Assembly: GCF_900115585.1 (NCBI RefSeq)
Contig: NZ_FOWZ01000001.1
Span: forward strand, 310,001 to 374,000
Reading direction: 5' to 3'
Origin: Qipengyuania nanhaisediminis
GTDB lineage: Bacteria; Pseudomonadota; Alphaproteobacteria; Sphingomonadales; Sphingomonadaceae
DNA: 64,000 nt
Both the position numbers and the translations under genes were made by a program. Position 1 is the first letter of the stretch. Each line of letters begins with the position of its first letter. This document shows, one piece after another, positions 24,731 to 35,456 of the stretch. Below the pieces are notes generated by a model. It had not been told where the DNA came from. It did not search any database and was given only the letters and a program-made list of their open reading frames with translations.

Positions 24731-25669
24731 ATGACAACTCCGCCCGCAATCCGCATCGACAACCTCGTCAAACGCTACGCCCCGAGCGGGCCCGGCGAAG
24801 AAGGCAAGCTGGCCCTGAAAGGTGTGAGTTTCGATGTTCCGCAAGGCGGCGTCTTCGGCCTGCTGGGCCCCAATGGCGCGGGCAAATCGACCATCATCAA
24901 CATCCTTGCCGGCCTCGTTCGCAAGACTTCCGGCAATGCCGAAATCTGGGGTTTCGATATCGACGAAAGCCCGCGCAATGCGAAGCGTTCGATCGGCATC
25001 GTGCCACAGGAGATCGTGTTCGACCCCTTCTTCACGCCGTTCGAAGTGCTGGAAAACCAGGGGGGATTCTACGGGATCGGCAAGAGCGACCGGCGCAGCG
25101 AGGAACTGCTGGCCGCCGTCCACCTTGCCGACAAGCGCAACGCCTATGCCCGCTCGCTTTCGGGCGGGATGAAACGCCGCCTGCTGATCGCCAAGGCGAT
25201 GGTCCATTCGCCGCCGATCCTCGTGCTGGACGAACCCACCGCCGGGGTGGACGTCGAGCTGAGGCGGCAATTGTGGGAACTGGTGGGCGAAATGAACGCA
25301 GAAGGCGTCACCGTGGTGCTCACCACGCACTATCTCGAAGAGGCAGAAGAGCTCTGCGACCAGATCGCCATCATCAACCACGGTGAACTGATCGCCAACA
25401 AGCCGACGAAAGAGCTGATCGGCATGGCGCGCGAGAAGATCGTGTCGGTCACCGTCGACAAGGATCTAGGCGGACCGATCGTAGAGCCTGCTTTCCTGAA
25501 ATCCGACGTGGTGGAGCCGCGCCGCCTCGACATCACCTTCGACCGCGACAAGGCGAGCGCGGGCCAGGTGCTCGCGCTCGTCCAGTCACACGGTTACACG
25601 ATCGAAGACGTCACCACGCGCGAGGCCGACCTGGAGGACGTTTTCGTCCAGCTGACCGGCGCGGGTTGA
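24731..25669 (+). CDS. ABC transporter ATP-binding protein
   Basis: The 312-residue product is a DrrA/CcmA-type ATPase. It has Walker A GPNGAGKST (about residue 45), the signature LSGGMKRRL, Walker B ILVLDEPTAG and the H-loop TTHYLEE. The C-terminal extension after about residue 225 is typical of ABC-2 type exporters. No permease gene is adjacent, so the partner is elsewhere. The ATG at 24731 is chosen because homology begins there. Confidence 0.9.
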   Translation: MTTPPAIRIDNLVKRYAPSGPGEEGKLALKGVSFDVPQGGVFGLLGPNGAGKSTIINILAGLVRKTSGNAEIWGFDIDESPRNAKRSIGIVPQEIVFDPFFTPFEVLENQGGFYGIGKSDRRSEELLAAVHLADKRNAYARSLSGGMKRRLLIAKAMVHSPPILVLDEPTAGVDVELRRQLWELVGEMNAEGVTVVLTTHYLEEAEELCDQIAIINHGELIANKPTKELIGMAREKIVSVTVDKDLGGPIVEPAFLKSDVVEPRRLDITFDRDKASAGQVLALVQSHGYTIEDVTTREADLEDVFVQLTGAG

Positions 25670-25673
25670 TCGC

Positions 25674-25862
25674 TCAGACGAAATTGCGCGGCCCCAGGCC
25701 CGCGTCCTTCACCCGCAGCTTTTCCCATACGTGCGGTTCGACCTCTTCCATCGGCGTGCTGCAGCAACGGCACCTGCCGACATGCATTCCGCCGGCCTTG
25801 CGCATATTTGCGTAATCGACCGTGTGTCGCCCGAATGCGCAGGCGAGCAATCCCATTTTCAT
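25674..25862 (-). CDS. Small cysteine-rich protein, possible zinc ribbon
   Basis: The 62-residue product has CRCC and an additional cysteine and histidines at the N-terminal half (Cys8, His13, His27, Cys31, Cys33, Cys34), suggesting a small metal-binding knuckle. No family recognised. A strong GGAGGG lies 8 nt upstream of the ATG at 25862, which argues that it is expressed. It ends 5 bp from the convergent ABC gene. Confidence 0.6.
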   Translation of the reverse strand: MKMGLLACAFGRHTVDYANMRKAGGMHVGRCRCCSTPMEEVEPHVWEKLRVKDAGLGPRNFV

Positions 25863-25991
25863 TATCGCGACCCTCCAAAGTCCTGCCCCTGCCGATTCGG
25901 GCCATAACGCGCTGTTCGCCATGGTTAACCCGGTTTTCGCCGAGTCGTTCTCTGCTTGCCGCATGGCGATTGCATGGGCATGACGCGGGGC

Positions 25992-27569
25992 ATGACACAC
26001 GACGTTCTCGTCATCGGGTCCGGTGCTGCCGGACTGACCGCCGCACTCGAACTGGCAGAGCACAAGAAGGTGCTCGTCCTTGCCAAGGGCAAGCTGACCA
26101 GCGGATCGACGGCCTGGGCCCAGGGCGGCATCGCGGCCGTGCTGGATGCAGGCGATACCTTCGACAACCACATCCGCGACACGATGGTCGCAGGTGGAGG
26201 TTTGAACGACCGCGAGACGGTGGAATTCGTGATCGAGCGGGCGCCCAAGGCGATCGACCGGCTGTGCGAGCTGGGCGTGCCCTTCAACCGCGAAGAAGGC
26301 GATCTGCACCTCACGCGCGAAGGCGGGCACTCGCATCGCCGCATCGTCCATGTGAACGACGCGACCGGCTGGGCGGTTCAGGCCGCCCTGCTCAAGGCGG
26401 CGGAAGAGAACCCCAACATCACCCTTCTGCCGAACCAGAGCTGCGTCGACCTGGTAACCGGACGCAACCAGAAGGATTATTCCGGATCGGGCCGGGTCTG
26501 GGGCGCCTATGCGCTGGACGAGGACAGCGGCAAGGTCGTCACCCATCTGGCACGGGCGACCGTGATGGCGGCTGGCGGCGCTGGCCGCGTCTACCTGTTC
26601 TCGACCGCTCCTCGCGGTGCGACGGGAGACGGCATCGCGATGGCGTGGAGGGCAGGCGCGCGAGTCTCCAACATGGAGATGATGCAGTTCCACCCGACCT
26701 GCCTTTACAATCTGGAGGTGAAGAACTTCCTGATTACCGAGGCCGTGCGCGGCGAAGGCGGTCGCCTGTTCAACCCGGTAACGGGTGAGCGCTACATGGA
26801 GAAATACGACGCCGAGCGGATGGAGCTGGCGCCGCGCGATATCGTGGCGCGCGCAAACGACGACCAGATCAAGCGCTACGGCCTCGATTACGTCCATCTC
26901 GACATCAGCCACCAGCCGCCGGAATTCGTGAAAGAGCATTTCCCGACGATCCATGAAAAGCTGCTGGGTCTGGGCATCGACATGACGAAGGGCCCGATCC
27001 CCGTCGTCCCTGCGCAGCATTACACCTGCGGCGGCGTGAAGGTCGATCTCGATGCACGCACAGACTTGCCCGGCCTCTGGGCGGCCGGAGAATGCACCGA
27101 AAGCGGGCTCCACGGCGCCAATCGCCTCGCGTCGAACAGCCTGCTCGAATGCTTCGTCTTCGGCGAAGCCGCGGCCAAGGACATCCTGTCATGCTGGGAC
27201 GAACTGGACGATCCGCCGGAAATCCTGCCGTGGGATGAAAGCCGTGTCACGGATTCGGACGAGGAAGTCGTGATTAAGCAGAACTGGACCGAGATCCGCC
27301 GGTTCATGTGGAACTACGTGGGGATCGTGCGCACTACGAAACGGCTCGAACGTGCTGCGCACCGCATTCGCCTGCTGCGCGACGAGGTCGAGGATTATTA
27401 CGGCCACTTCCGCGTGACCACCGACCTCATCGAGCTGCGCAATTTGCTCGAATGCGCGAACCTGATCGTGACGAGCGCGCTCAAGCGGCAGGAAAGCCGC
27501 GGCCTACATTTCACGCTGGATTATCCGGAAACCGACCCGATTGCGCGGGACACCGTTCTCGTCCCCTGA
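25992..27569 (+). CDS. nadB: L-aspartate oxidase
   Basis: NadB oxidises L-aspartate to iminoaspartate with FAD, the first step of de novo NAD synthesis. The product of about 525 residues shows the FAD-binding VIGSGAAGLTAALE at the N-terminus, STAWAQGGIAAV, the catalytic Arg in TEAVRGEGG and HYTCGGV, and the second FAD motif GLHGANRLASNSLLE. Homology starts at ATG 25992; in-frame ATGs at 25956, 25974 and 25980 are alternatives. nadA and nadC are not in view. Confidence 0.95.
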   Translation: MTHDVLVIGSGAAGLTAALELAEHKKVLVLAKGKLTSGSTAWAQGGIAAVLDAGDTFDNHIRDTMVAGGGLNDRETVEFVIERAPKAIDRLCELGVPFNREEGDLHLTREGGHSHRRIVHVNDATGWAVQAALLKAAEENPNITLLPNQSCVDLVTGRNQKDYSGSGRVWGAYALDEDSGKVVTHLARATVMAAGGAGRVYLFSTAPRGATGDGIAMAWRAGARVSNMEMMQFHPTCLYNLEVKNFLITEAVRGEGGRLFNPVTGERYMEKYDAERMELAPRDIVARANDDQIKRYGLDYVHLDISHQPPEFVKEHFPTIHEKLLGLGIDMTKGPIPVVPAQHYTCGGVKVDLDARTDLPGLWAAGECTESGLHGANRLASNSLLECFVFGEAAAKDILSCWDELDDPPEILPWDESRVTDSDEEVVIKQNWTEIRRFMWNYVGIVRTTKRLERAAHRIRLLRDEVEDYYGHFRVTTDLIELRNLLECANLIVTSALKRQESRGLHFTLDYPETDPIARDTVLVP

Positions 27570-27578
27570 GGTCTGCTT

Positions 27579-27950
27579 CTATTCGGGCGGTGCGACCGTG
27601 CGCGGATCCAGCGGCGGCAGCACCCTGCCGAACCCGTCGACGTTGGTGTCTTCCGGGACATCTATGCCTTCTGCAAAGCGGAAATAGGCGAGCGTCGCCA
27701 TGGCGATAGGAGCGTCGAACCTGACGCCTGCGCTGCGCCCCTTAGCCCAGCAAACGATGCCGGCGGCCTCCATGTTTTCCATCAGGGAGAGTGTGATGCT
27801 TTGCCCGCTTTCAAGCCCTTCAGGCTCAATATCCTTGAGGCGGCATCCGGCCAGGGAGAGGTCGGAAATGCGGCCCTCCCCTTCGAAACCAGGCGCACGA
27901 AAAGGGATCGTGGAAGACGCATCGTAGCGTTCCGCGGCGCGGCGTTCCAT
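27579..27950 (-). CDS. PilZ domain protein
   Basis: The 123-residue product is a single PilZ domain. The c-di-GMP-binding elements are an RRAAER arginine motif at the N-terminus and DLSLAG about 25 residues later. The barrel is complete, so it is likely a stand-alone c-di-GMP effector; the partner is unknown. I chose ATG 27950, preceded by a G-run, over 27965. Confidence 0.82.
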   Translation of the reverse strand: MERRAAERYDASSTIPFRAPGFEGEGRISDLSLAGCRLKDIEPEGLESGQSITLSLMENMEAAGIVCWAKGRSAGVRFDAPIAMATLAYFRFAEGIDVPEDTNVDGFGRVLPPLDPRTVAPPE

Positions 27951-28053
27951 TAGATCGACCCCCATTTCACAAGCGCGAACCTAGCAAAACGTAGCGAAAA
28001 GGCTTGTATGAATACGACTGTGGCTTGAAGCGCCCCGGCTCGCCACTTGAGCG

Positions 28054-28066
28054 GTGTCAGCGACAC
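28054..28066. promoter_or_regulatory. Palindrome upstream of the hydrolase gene
   Basis: GTGTC-AGC-GACAC is a perfect dyad 78 bp before the hydrolase start, in the divergent region with the PilZ gene. A looser TTGGA / TCCAA pair follows near 28080. It may be a repressor site. Confidence 0.4.
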
Positions 28067-28143
28067 GATAGGTTGCATTGGACAACTGCATCCAAAGTAA
28101 GGCAGATGGTTGCCAGATTGCACAACCGCCGGGAGAGCGCCTG

Positions 28144-29037
28144 ATGCCCAAGACCACCGCAAACGGGATCGAAATCCATTACGAAGAGCACGGGAAGCCC
28201 GAAGACCCCGCGATGCTGCTGATTATGGGTTTCGGTGCGCAGTTGACGCTCTGGCCCGACGAGCTGGTCGATGAATTGGTGGGCCATGGCTTCCGCGTTA
28301 TCCGCTACGACAACCGCGACATTGGCCTCAGCCAGAAGTTCGACGGGGTGAAGGCGCCCGGTCTCGTCAAGATGACGCTGATGAGCAAGATCGGCCTGAC
28401 CCCGCGCGTGCCCTATACGCTTGCCGACATGGCTGCCGACGGGATCGGCCTGCTCGATGCGCTCGGCATCGACCGTGCGCACATCGTCGGCGCGAGCATG
28501 GGCGGCATGATCGCGCAGCATGTCGCGGCAAAGTATCCCGACCGTTGCCTGTCCTTCACGCAGGTCTTCTCGACGACCGGCAATCCCAAACTGCCGCCGG
28601 CGAAGAAGGAAGCGCTGCAGGCGCTGGTGACCCGCCCGAAGAGCGATGCGGAAGAAGAGCTGGTCTCGCACGGCATCATGCTGGCGCGGACCATCGGTTC
28701 GCCCGGCTATCCTTCGCCCGAAGAGCGACTGCGCGAGCGGACTCTCACCAGCGTGCGCCGCAGCTTCTATCCCGAAGGGCCGACGCGGCACCTGTCCGCA
28801 ATCGTGGCGGACGGCGACCGCAGTTCCATGCTGGGCGATATCAGCGTGCCGACCCTCGTGCTCCACGGAGAAGACGATCCGCTGGTCCCGTGCGAAGGCG
28901 GCAAGCACACGGCCGAGTGCATACCCAACGCCAAGCTTAAAACGATCCCCGGCTGGGGCCATGACTTGCCGCTGGAACTGGTCGATGAACTCGCAGGCGA
29001 GATCGCGTCCCATGCCCGCGGCAGCGTTGCGGCCTAA
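28144..29037 (+). CDS. Alpha/beta hydrolase
   Basis: The 297-residue protein has the alpha/beta hydrolase fold: nucleophile serine in VGASMGG (about residue 120), acid in HGEDDPLVP (about 245) and histidine in GWGHDLP (about 273). The YDNRDIGLSQ segment is typical of esterase or haloperoxidase-like members, so the substrate is not predicted. GGGAGAG precedes the ATG. Its last bases overlap the convergent ZIP-like gene. Confidence 0.88.
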   Translation: MPKTTANGIEIHYEEHGKPEDPAMLLIMGFGAQLTLWPDELVDELVGHGFRVIRYDNRDIGLSQKFDGVKAPGLVKMTLMSKIGLTPRVPYTLADMAADGIGLLDALGIDRAHIVGASMGGMIAQHVAAKYPDRCLSFTQVFSTTGNPKLPPAKKEALQALVTRPKSDAEEELVSHGIMLARTIGSPGYPSPEERLRERTLTSVRRSFYPEGPTRHLSAIVADGDRSSMLGDISVPTLVLHGEDDPLVPCEGGKHTAECIPNAKLKTIPGWGHDLPLELVDELAGEIASHARGSVAA

Positions 29038-29738
29038 CCGCCGCCCAGGCTGCCCAGGACGAAGGCGAGGATAACCCCGATCGCCGTCGCGACGCCAGCG
29101 AGATGGGCGTCCTCGCGATAGGCCTTCGGGAAGACCTCGGTCGCAAGGCTGGCAACCACCGCACCGGCGGCAAAGCAGCGGATGATGGCGAGCGTTCCCT
29201 CGCCCGCCTCGTCCAGCAGCATGTTCCCGAAAATCGCGGCAGCCGACAGCAGCGCTGCAGTCGCGATCCAGAGCAGCATGACCCTGCCCCTGGAGCGTCC
29301 GGCTTCGGCCATGCTCTTCGCGCCGCCCGCGGCCTCTGGCAGGTTCGATAGCAGGATCGAACCGGCAAGCGCCGCCACTTCCATGCTGCTCGCGCCGATC
29401 AAGGCGACCCCGAGCGCAAGGTTCTCGGGGATCCCGTCGAGAGTGATGGCAGCCAGCAGGCCGCCACCCGATTCCGAATTCCAGCGCTCATCGATGAGGT
29501 AGTCGGTGACGGTGAACACCAACGCTCCTGCCGCGACCCCGAGCATTGCGTGCAGCAGGCTGCTTTTCTCTATCGAGGGTTGGATAAGCTCGGTGGTAAC
29601 GCTCAGCAGCAGGGCCCCACCTGCCAGGGCGACGAGAAAACCCTCGAGCTTCTTGGACAAATGGCCGTAAATTCCCCAGGCGGCCCCGGCGATCAGGGCG
29701 CCCGAAACCACGAAAACGACGGCCAGCAAGGTCAGCAT
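29034..29738 (-). CDS. ZIP-like metal transporter
   Basis: The 234-residue membrane protein has seven or eight hydrophobic segments and the ZIP-type helix motif TLDGIPENLALG, followed by a second polar helix LSNLPEAAGG. The first position has Leu-Asp instead of the usual His, so metal choice may differ from classical ZIP proteins. It probably imports a divalent metal. Its ATG overlaps the sdaA stop by 7 bp, so it is transcribed with sdaA. Confidence 0.75.
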   Translation of the reverse strand: MLTLLAVVFVVSGALIAGAAWGIYGHLSKKLEGFLVALAGGALLLSVTTELIQPSIEKSSLLHAMLGVAAGALVFTVTDYLIDERWNSESGGGLLAAITLDGIPENLALGVALIGASSMEVAALAGSILLSNLPEAAGGAKSMAEAGRSRGRVMLLWIATAALLSAAAIFGNMLLDEAGEGTLAIIRCFAAGAVVASLATEVFPKAYREDAHLAGVATAIGVILAFVLGSLGGG

Positions 29739-31117
29739 TCGATAACGTTGACCGCCAGCCCGCCCTGGCTGGTCTCCTTGTACTTGCTCGACATGTCGAG
29801 GCCCGTCTGGCGCATCGTCTCGATCACCTGGTCGAGGCTGACACACCCCTCCGCACCGGTCCGGTGAAGGGCGAGGCGCGCAGCATTGACGGCCTTTACC
29901 GCGCCGATCGCATTGCGTTCGATGCACGGCACCTGCACCAATCCGCCAACGGGATCGCAGGTGAGGCCGAGATTATGCTCCATCCCGATTTCGGCAGCGC
30001 TCGCGACCTGAGGCGGGGTCGCGCCCCATAGTGCGGCCAAGCCCCCCGCTGCCATCGAACAGGCAACGCCCACTTCGCCTTGGCAGCCCATTTCAGCACC
30101 GGAAATGCTAGCGCGCTGCTTGTAGAGAAGGCCGATTGCGCCCGCCGTGAGCAGGAATGTGCGGCGGCTCTCGGTACAGGGCATCTCGTCTGCGGTCTGG
30201 CAGTAGAAGCGGATTACCGCAGGGATGATCCCGGCCGCGCCATTGGTCGGCGCGGTGACGACGCGGCCACCGGCGGCATTTTCCTCGTTCACCGCCATGG
30301 CATAGCAATTGAGCCAGTCGAACAACTGTTCGCGCTCGTTCGATTGCGGATTGGCGGAAAGCTTGTCCCACAGGTCGGGCGCACGCCGCTCCACCTTGAG
30401 GCCGCCCGGCAAGATGCCGCGCTGCGACAGGCCGCGGTCGATGCACTGGTCCATCGCCTGCGCGATCCGGTCGATCCCGGCGAGCGTCTTATCCTGCGGG
30501 CGGAAGGCGTCCTCGTTCGCCAGCACCAGCTCGGCAACGCTCATGCCCGTAGCCTCGCAACTTGCGAGCAGCTCCTTCGCCGATCCGAAGTCGAACGGGG
30601 CCAGAGTGCCGGTACTGATGCGGTCGTTCTTCGGTTTGCGCTTCAATTGCGCTTCGCTGGCAACGAAGCCGCCACCGGTCGAATAATAGGTCCGTTCCAG
30701 CAGGACCAAGCCGTCAGCGCCCAGTGCTGCCAGCTTCATGCCATTGGGGTGCAGGTCCGGAATGATGTGACCGGCAAGGTCGATGTCCTTGTCGGGGTCG
30801 AATGCGATCTCGCGCTTCCCTGCAAAGCAGAGGCGCTTGTCCTCGCGCACGGTTTTGAGCGCTGTCTGCGCTTCGTCAGGACAGGTGCGATCGGGCCGGA
30901 ATCCTGCAAGGCCCAGAATGCTCGCATCGACCGTGCCGTGCCCGACCCCTGTTAGCGCCAGCGATCCCTGCAATTCGACTTTGACAGTCGCAACCTCGTC
31001 GAGCTTGCCCGATTTGGCGAGCGCACGTGCGAACAACGCACCGATCCGCATCGGCCCCACTGTGTGGGAGGACGAAGGACCGATCCCGATCCGGAAGATG
31101 TCGAGTACCGAAAGCAT
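29732..31117 (-). CDS. sdaA: L-serine ammonia-lyase (iron-sulfur)
   Basis: SdaA converts L-serine to pyruvate and ammonia. The 461-residue single-chain form starts with the substrate-binding [12 protein letters not shown]. The cysteines that carry the 4Fe-4S cluster are in [12 protein letters not shown] and [12 protein letters not shown]. It reads out into the ZIP-like transporter gene. The start at 31117 matches the family N-terminus; an upstream in-frame ATG at 31162 is unlikely. Confidence 0.95.
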   Translation of the reverse strand: MLSVLDIFRIGIGPSSSHTVGPMRIGALFARALAKSGKLDEVATVKVELQGSLALTGVGHGTVDASILGLAGFRPDRTCPDEAQTALKTVREDKRLCFAGKREIAFDPDKDIDLAGHIIPDLHPNGMKLAALGADGLVLLERTYYSTGGGFVASEAQLKRKPKNDRISTGTLAPFDFGSAKELLASCEATGMSVAELVLANEDAFRPQDKTLAGIDRIAQAMDQCIDRGLSQRGILPGGLKVERRAPDLWDKLSANPQSNEREQLFDWLNCYAMAVNEENAAGGRVVTAPTNGAAGIIPAVIRFYCQTADEMPCTESRRTFLLTAGAIGLLYKQRASISGAEMGCQGEVGVACSMAAGGLAALWGATPPQVASAAEIGMEHNLGLTCDPVGGLVQVPCIERNAIGAVKAVNAARLALHRTGAEGCVSLDQVIETMRQTGLDMSSKYKETSQGGLAVNVIEC

Positions 31118-31154
31118 GGCGCATGGATGCGCCCAAACCGGTGCAGAATCAACC

Positions 31155-31170
31155 GGTTTCACTTGAAACC
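31155..31170. promoter_or_regulatory. Palindrome between sdaA and gyrB
   Basis: GGTTTC-ACTT-GAAACC is a perfect 6-bp dyad in the 122-bp divergent region. It lies 38 bp upstream of sdaA and may be an operator. Confidence 0.4.
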
Positions 31171-31194
31171 TTCGCTGGCCGTGCCTGTGGGTAA

Positions 31195-33786
<2,592 letters not shown>

Positions 33787-33805
33787 CGACAAGGGGCAGG
33801 ACGGG

Positions 33806-34885
33806 ATGGAGGCGCAACGCGGGAAGGCAATCGAACAGGGCGGGTTCCTGCTGTTCCTCGGCCTGATCACACTGGCCTTGCTGGTGGTCGTCCTGCCGTT
33901 CCTCCAGCCCATGCTCTGGGCTGCTCTGGCGGCAATCATGTTCCAGCCCCTGCTGCGCTGGTTCCATGCGCGCTTGCCGGGTCGCGATAGCCTGGCGGCA
34001 TCCCTGACGCTGCTGGTCATTTTCGTCGCCGTAATCCTGCCCGCGTTCTGGATCGGCAGCGAGGTGGTCGACGAAGCGGCGGGCCTGGTGGTCGCTTTCC
34101 AGCAAGGGCGCATCGACGTGGCCGACTGGTTCGAACAAGTCTTCGGTGCGCTTCCCGCGAATATCCAGGCGTCTCTAAGCGCTTCCGGCTTTGGTGACCT
34201 GTCGGCGTTACAGCAAAGGGCGCAGGAATTCGCGCAGGACAGTCTCGGCCTGATCGCGCAGCAAGCGATCGCCTTTGGCGGGAGCGTGTTCGGTTACGTG
34301 CTTGCCTTCGCTGTAGGCCTTTACGTCAGTTTCTTCCTGCTGCGCGACGGCAAGGAAATCAGCCGGACTATCCTGCGATCCCTGCCCTTCGACCAATCCA
34401 TTTCACAGCGGTTGGCCGAGAGATTTCTCGGCATCGTACGGGCCACGATCAAGGGCTCGATCGTGGTGGGACTGGTGCAGGGTGCGCTGGGTGCGATCAC
34501 CTTCTGGGTCGTCGGCATGCCGTCGGTCCTGCTGTTCGGGGTCATCATGGCCATTGCCTCGCTACTCCCGGCGGTCGGACCGGCAATCGTCTGGGTTCCG
34601 GCTGCGATCTACCTGCTGGCGACCGGAGCGATCTGGGAAGGCGTGGTCGTGATCATATCGGGCGTCGCGCTGATCGGCACGATCGACAATATCCTGCGCC
34701 CCATCCTCGTCGGGCGCGATACGGGTATTCCCGACTGGCTGATCCTTGTTTCGACGCTTGGCGGCATCGCCCTCGCGGGGCTGTCCGGGATTGTCATCGG
34801 GCCACTCGTCGTCGGCCTGTTCCTTGCCGGATGGGGCATCCTGAGCGAGCAACGCGCGGCTGCTGCGGCGACCGCGACAACCTAG
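33806..34885 (+). CDS. AI-2E family transporter
   Basis: The 359-residue inner-membrane protein has about eight hydrophobic helices and the conserved AI-2E/PerM C-terminal segment DNILRPILVGRDTGIPDWLI. The family includes exporters of signalling molecules and sodium-proton antiporters, so the substrate is open. It follows gyrB by 20 bp, with GGGGCAGG as the ribosome-binding site, and may share its transcript. Confidence 0.88.
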   Translation: MEAQRGKAIEQGGFLLFLGLITLALLVVVLPFLQPMLWAALAAIMFQPLLRWFHARLPGRDSLAASLTLLVIFVAVILPAFWIGSEVVDEAAGLVVAFQQGRIDVADWFEQVFGALPANIQASLSASGFGDLSALQQRAQEFAQDSLGLIAQQAIAFGGSVFGYVLAFAVGLYVSFFLLRDGKEISRTILRSLPFDQSISQRLAERFLGIVRATIKGSIVVGLVQGALGAITFWVVGMPSVLLFGVIMAIASLLPAVGPAIVWVPAAIYLLATGAIWEGVVVIISGVALIGTIDNILRPILVGRDTGIPDWLILVSTLGGIALAGLSGIVIGPLVVGLFLAGWGILSEQRAAAAATATT

Positions 34886-35409
34886 TCGATCGCGGCGACG
34901 CCCAGCTTTGGATTGAGCGCGCTGATGTGGTTCAGCCATTTCTTCGGGCGGCGTAGCATATCGTCGGGATATTCGATCGTCAGCCCAAGGATGCGGCCGA
35001 TCTCCCCGACGAAATGGATGCAGTTACGCGTGTCCAGATCATAGAACTTGCCCGGTGCATTGCGCCACTCGGAAACCAGCTTCTTCACCTTGCGGTACTG
35101 CGCATCGGTCATCTGGAGAGTGAAATGGCGGTTCGTCTTGGTCAGCCATTTCTCTTTTTCCGTCATCACGATGTGTTCGACCGGGCCGCGCAGCACGGCA
35201 GGAGTCGCGCGCTTGGCAGAAAAGCCGAAGTTCTCCTTCACGGCGGTGCCATCCTCCAGCGTGCCCGTCATGGACACGAATGTGTGCGGGTAACGCCCGG
35301 CGAAGACGGAGCCATTGAATGAGTGGAACGTGATCTCGACTGCCGCCGCGGCCATCGATGACCAGGCAAGGGCGAAGAGGACGATGAAATTGCGGAGGGT
35401 GCGAACCAT
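34882..35409 (-). CDS. Secreted protein with papain-like (NC-x-x-F) features
   Basis: The 175-residue product has a signal peptide (about residues 1-23). The mature part carries a His in RYPHTFVSM (His42) and a later Cys in DTRNCIHFVGE (Cys130). A histidine before a cysteine in an Asn-Cys-x-x-Phe context is the order of circularly permuted papain-like (NlpC/P60-related) enzymes. I do not recognise a named family; hydrolysis of peptidoglycan or lipid amides is conceivable. It overlaps the convergent AI-2E gene by 4 bp. Confidence 0.7.
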   Translation of the reverse strand: MVRTLRNFIVLFALAWSSMAAAAVEITFHSFNGSVFAGRYPHTFVSMTGTLEDGTAVKENFGFSAKRATPAVLRGPVEHIVMTEKEKWLTKTNRHFTLQMTDAQYRKVKKLVSEWRNAPGKFYDLDTRNCIHFVGEIGRILGLTIEYPDDMLRRPKKWLNHISALNPKLGVAAID

Positions 35410-35456
35410 GGCGCGCTTCTAACGCGGCACGCCATGGATTCGCAAGCACACCTGTT

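Noticed and set aside
25674-27113. Minus-strand frame of 479 codons covering much of nadB
   Set aside because: The long part is antisense to nadB. Only its last 62 codons, outside nadB, have an own ribosome-binding site and were kept as a separate small gene.
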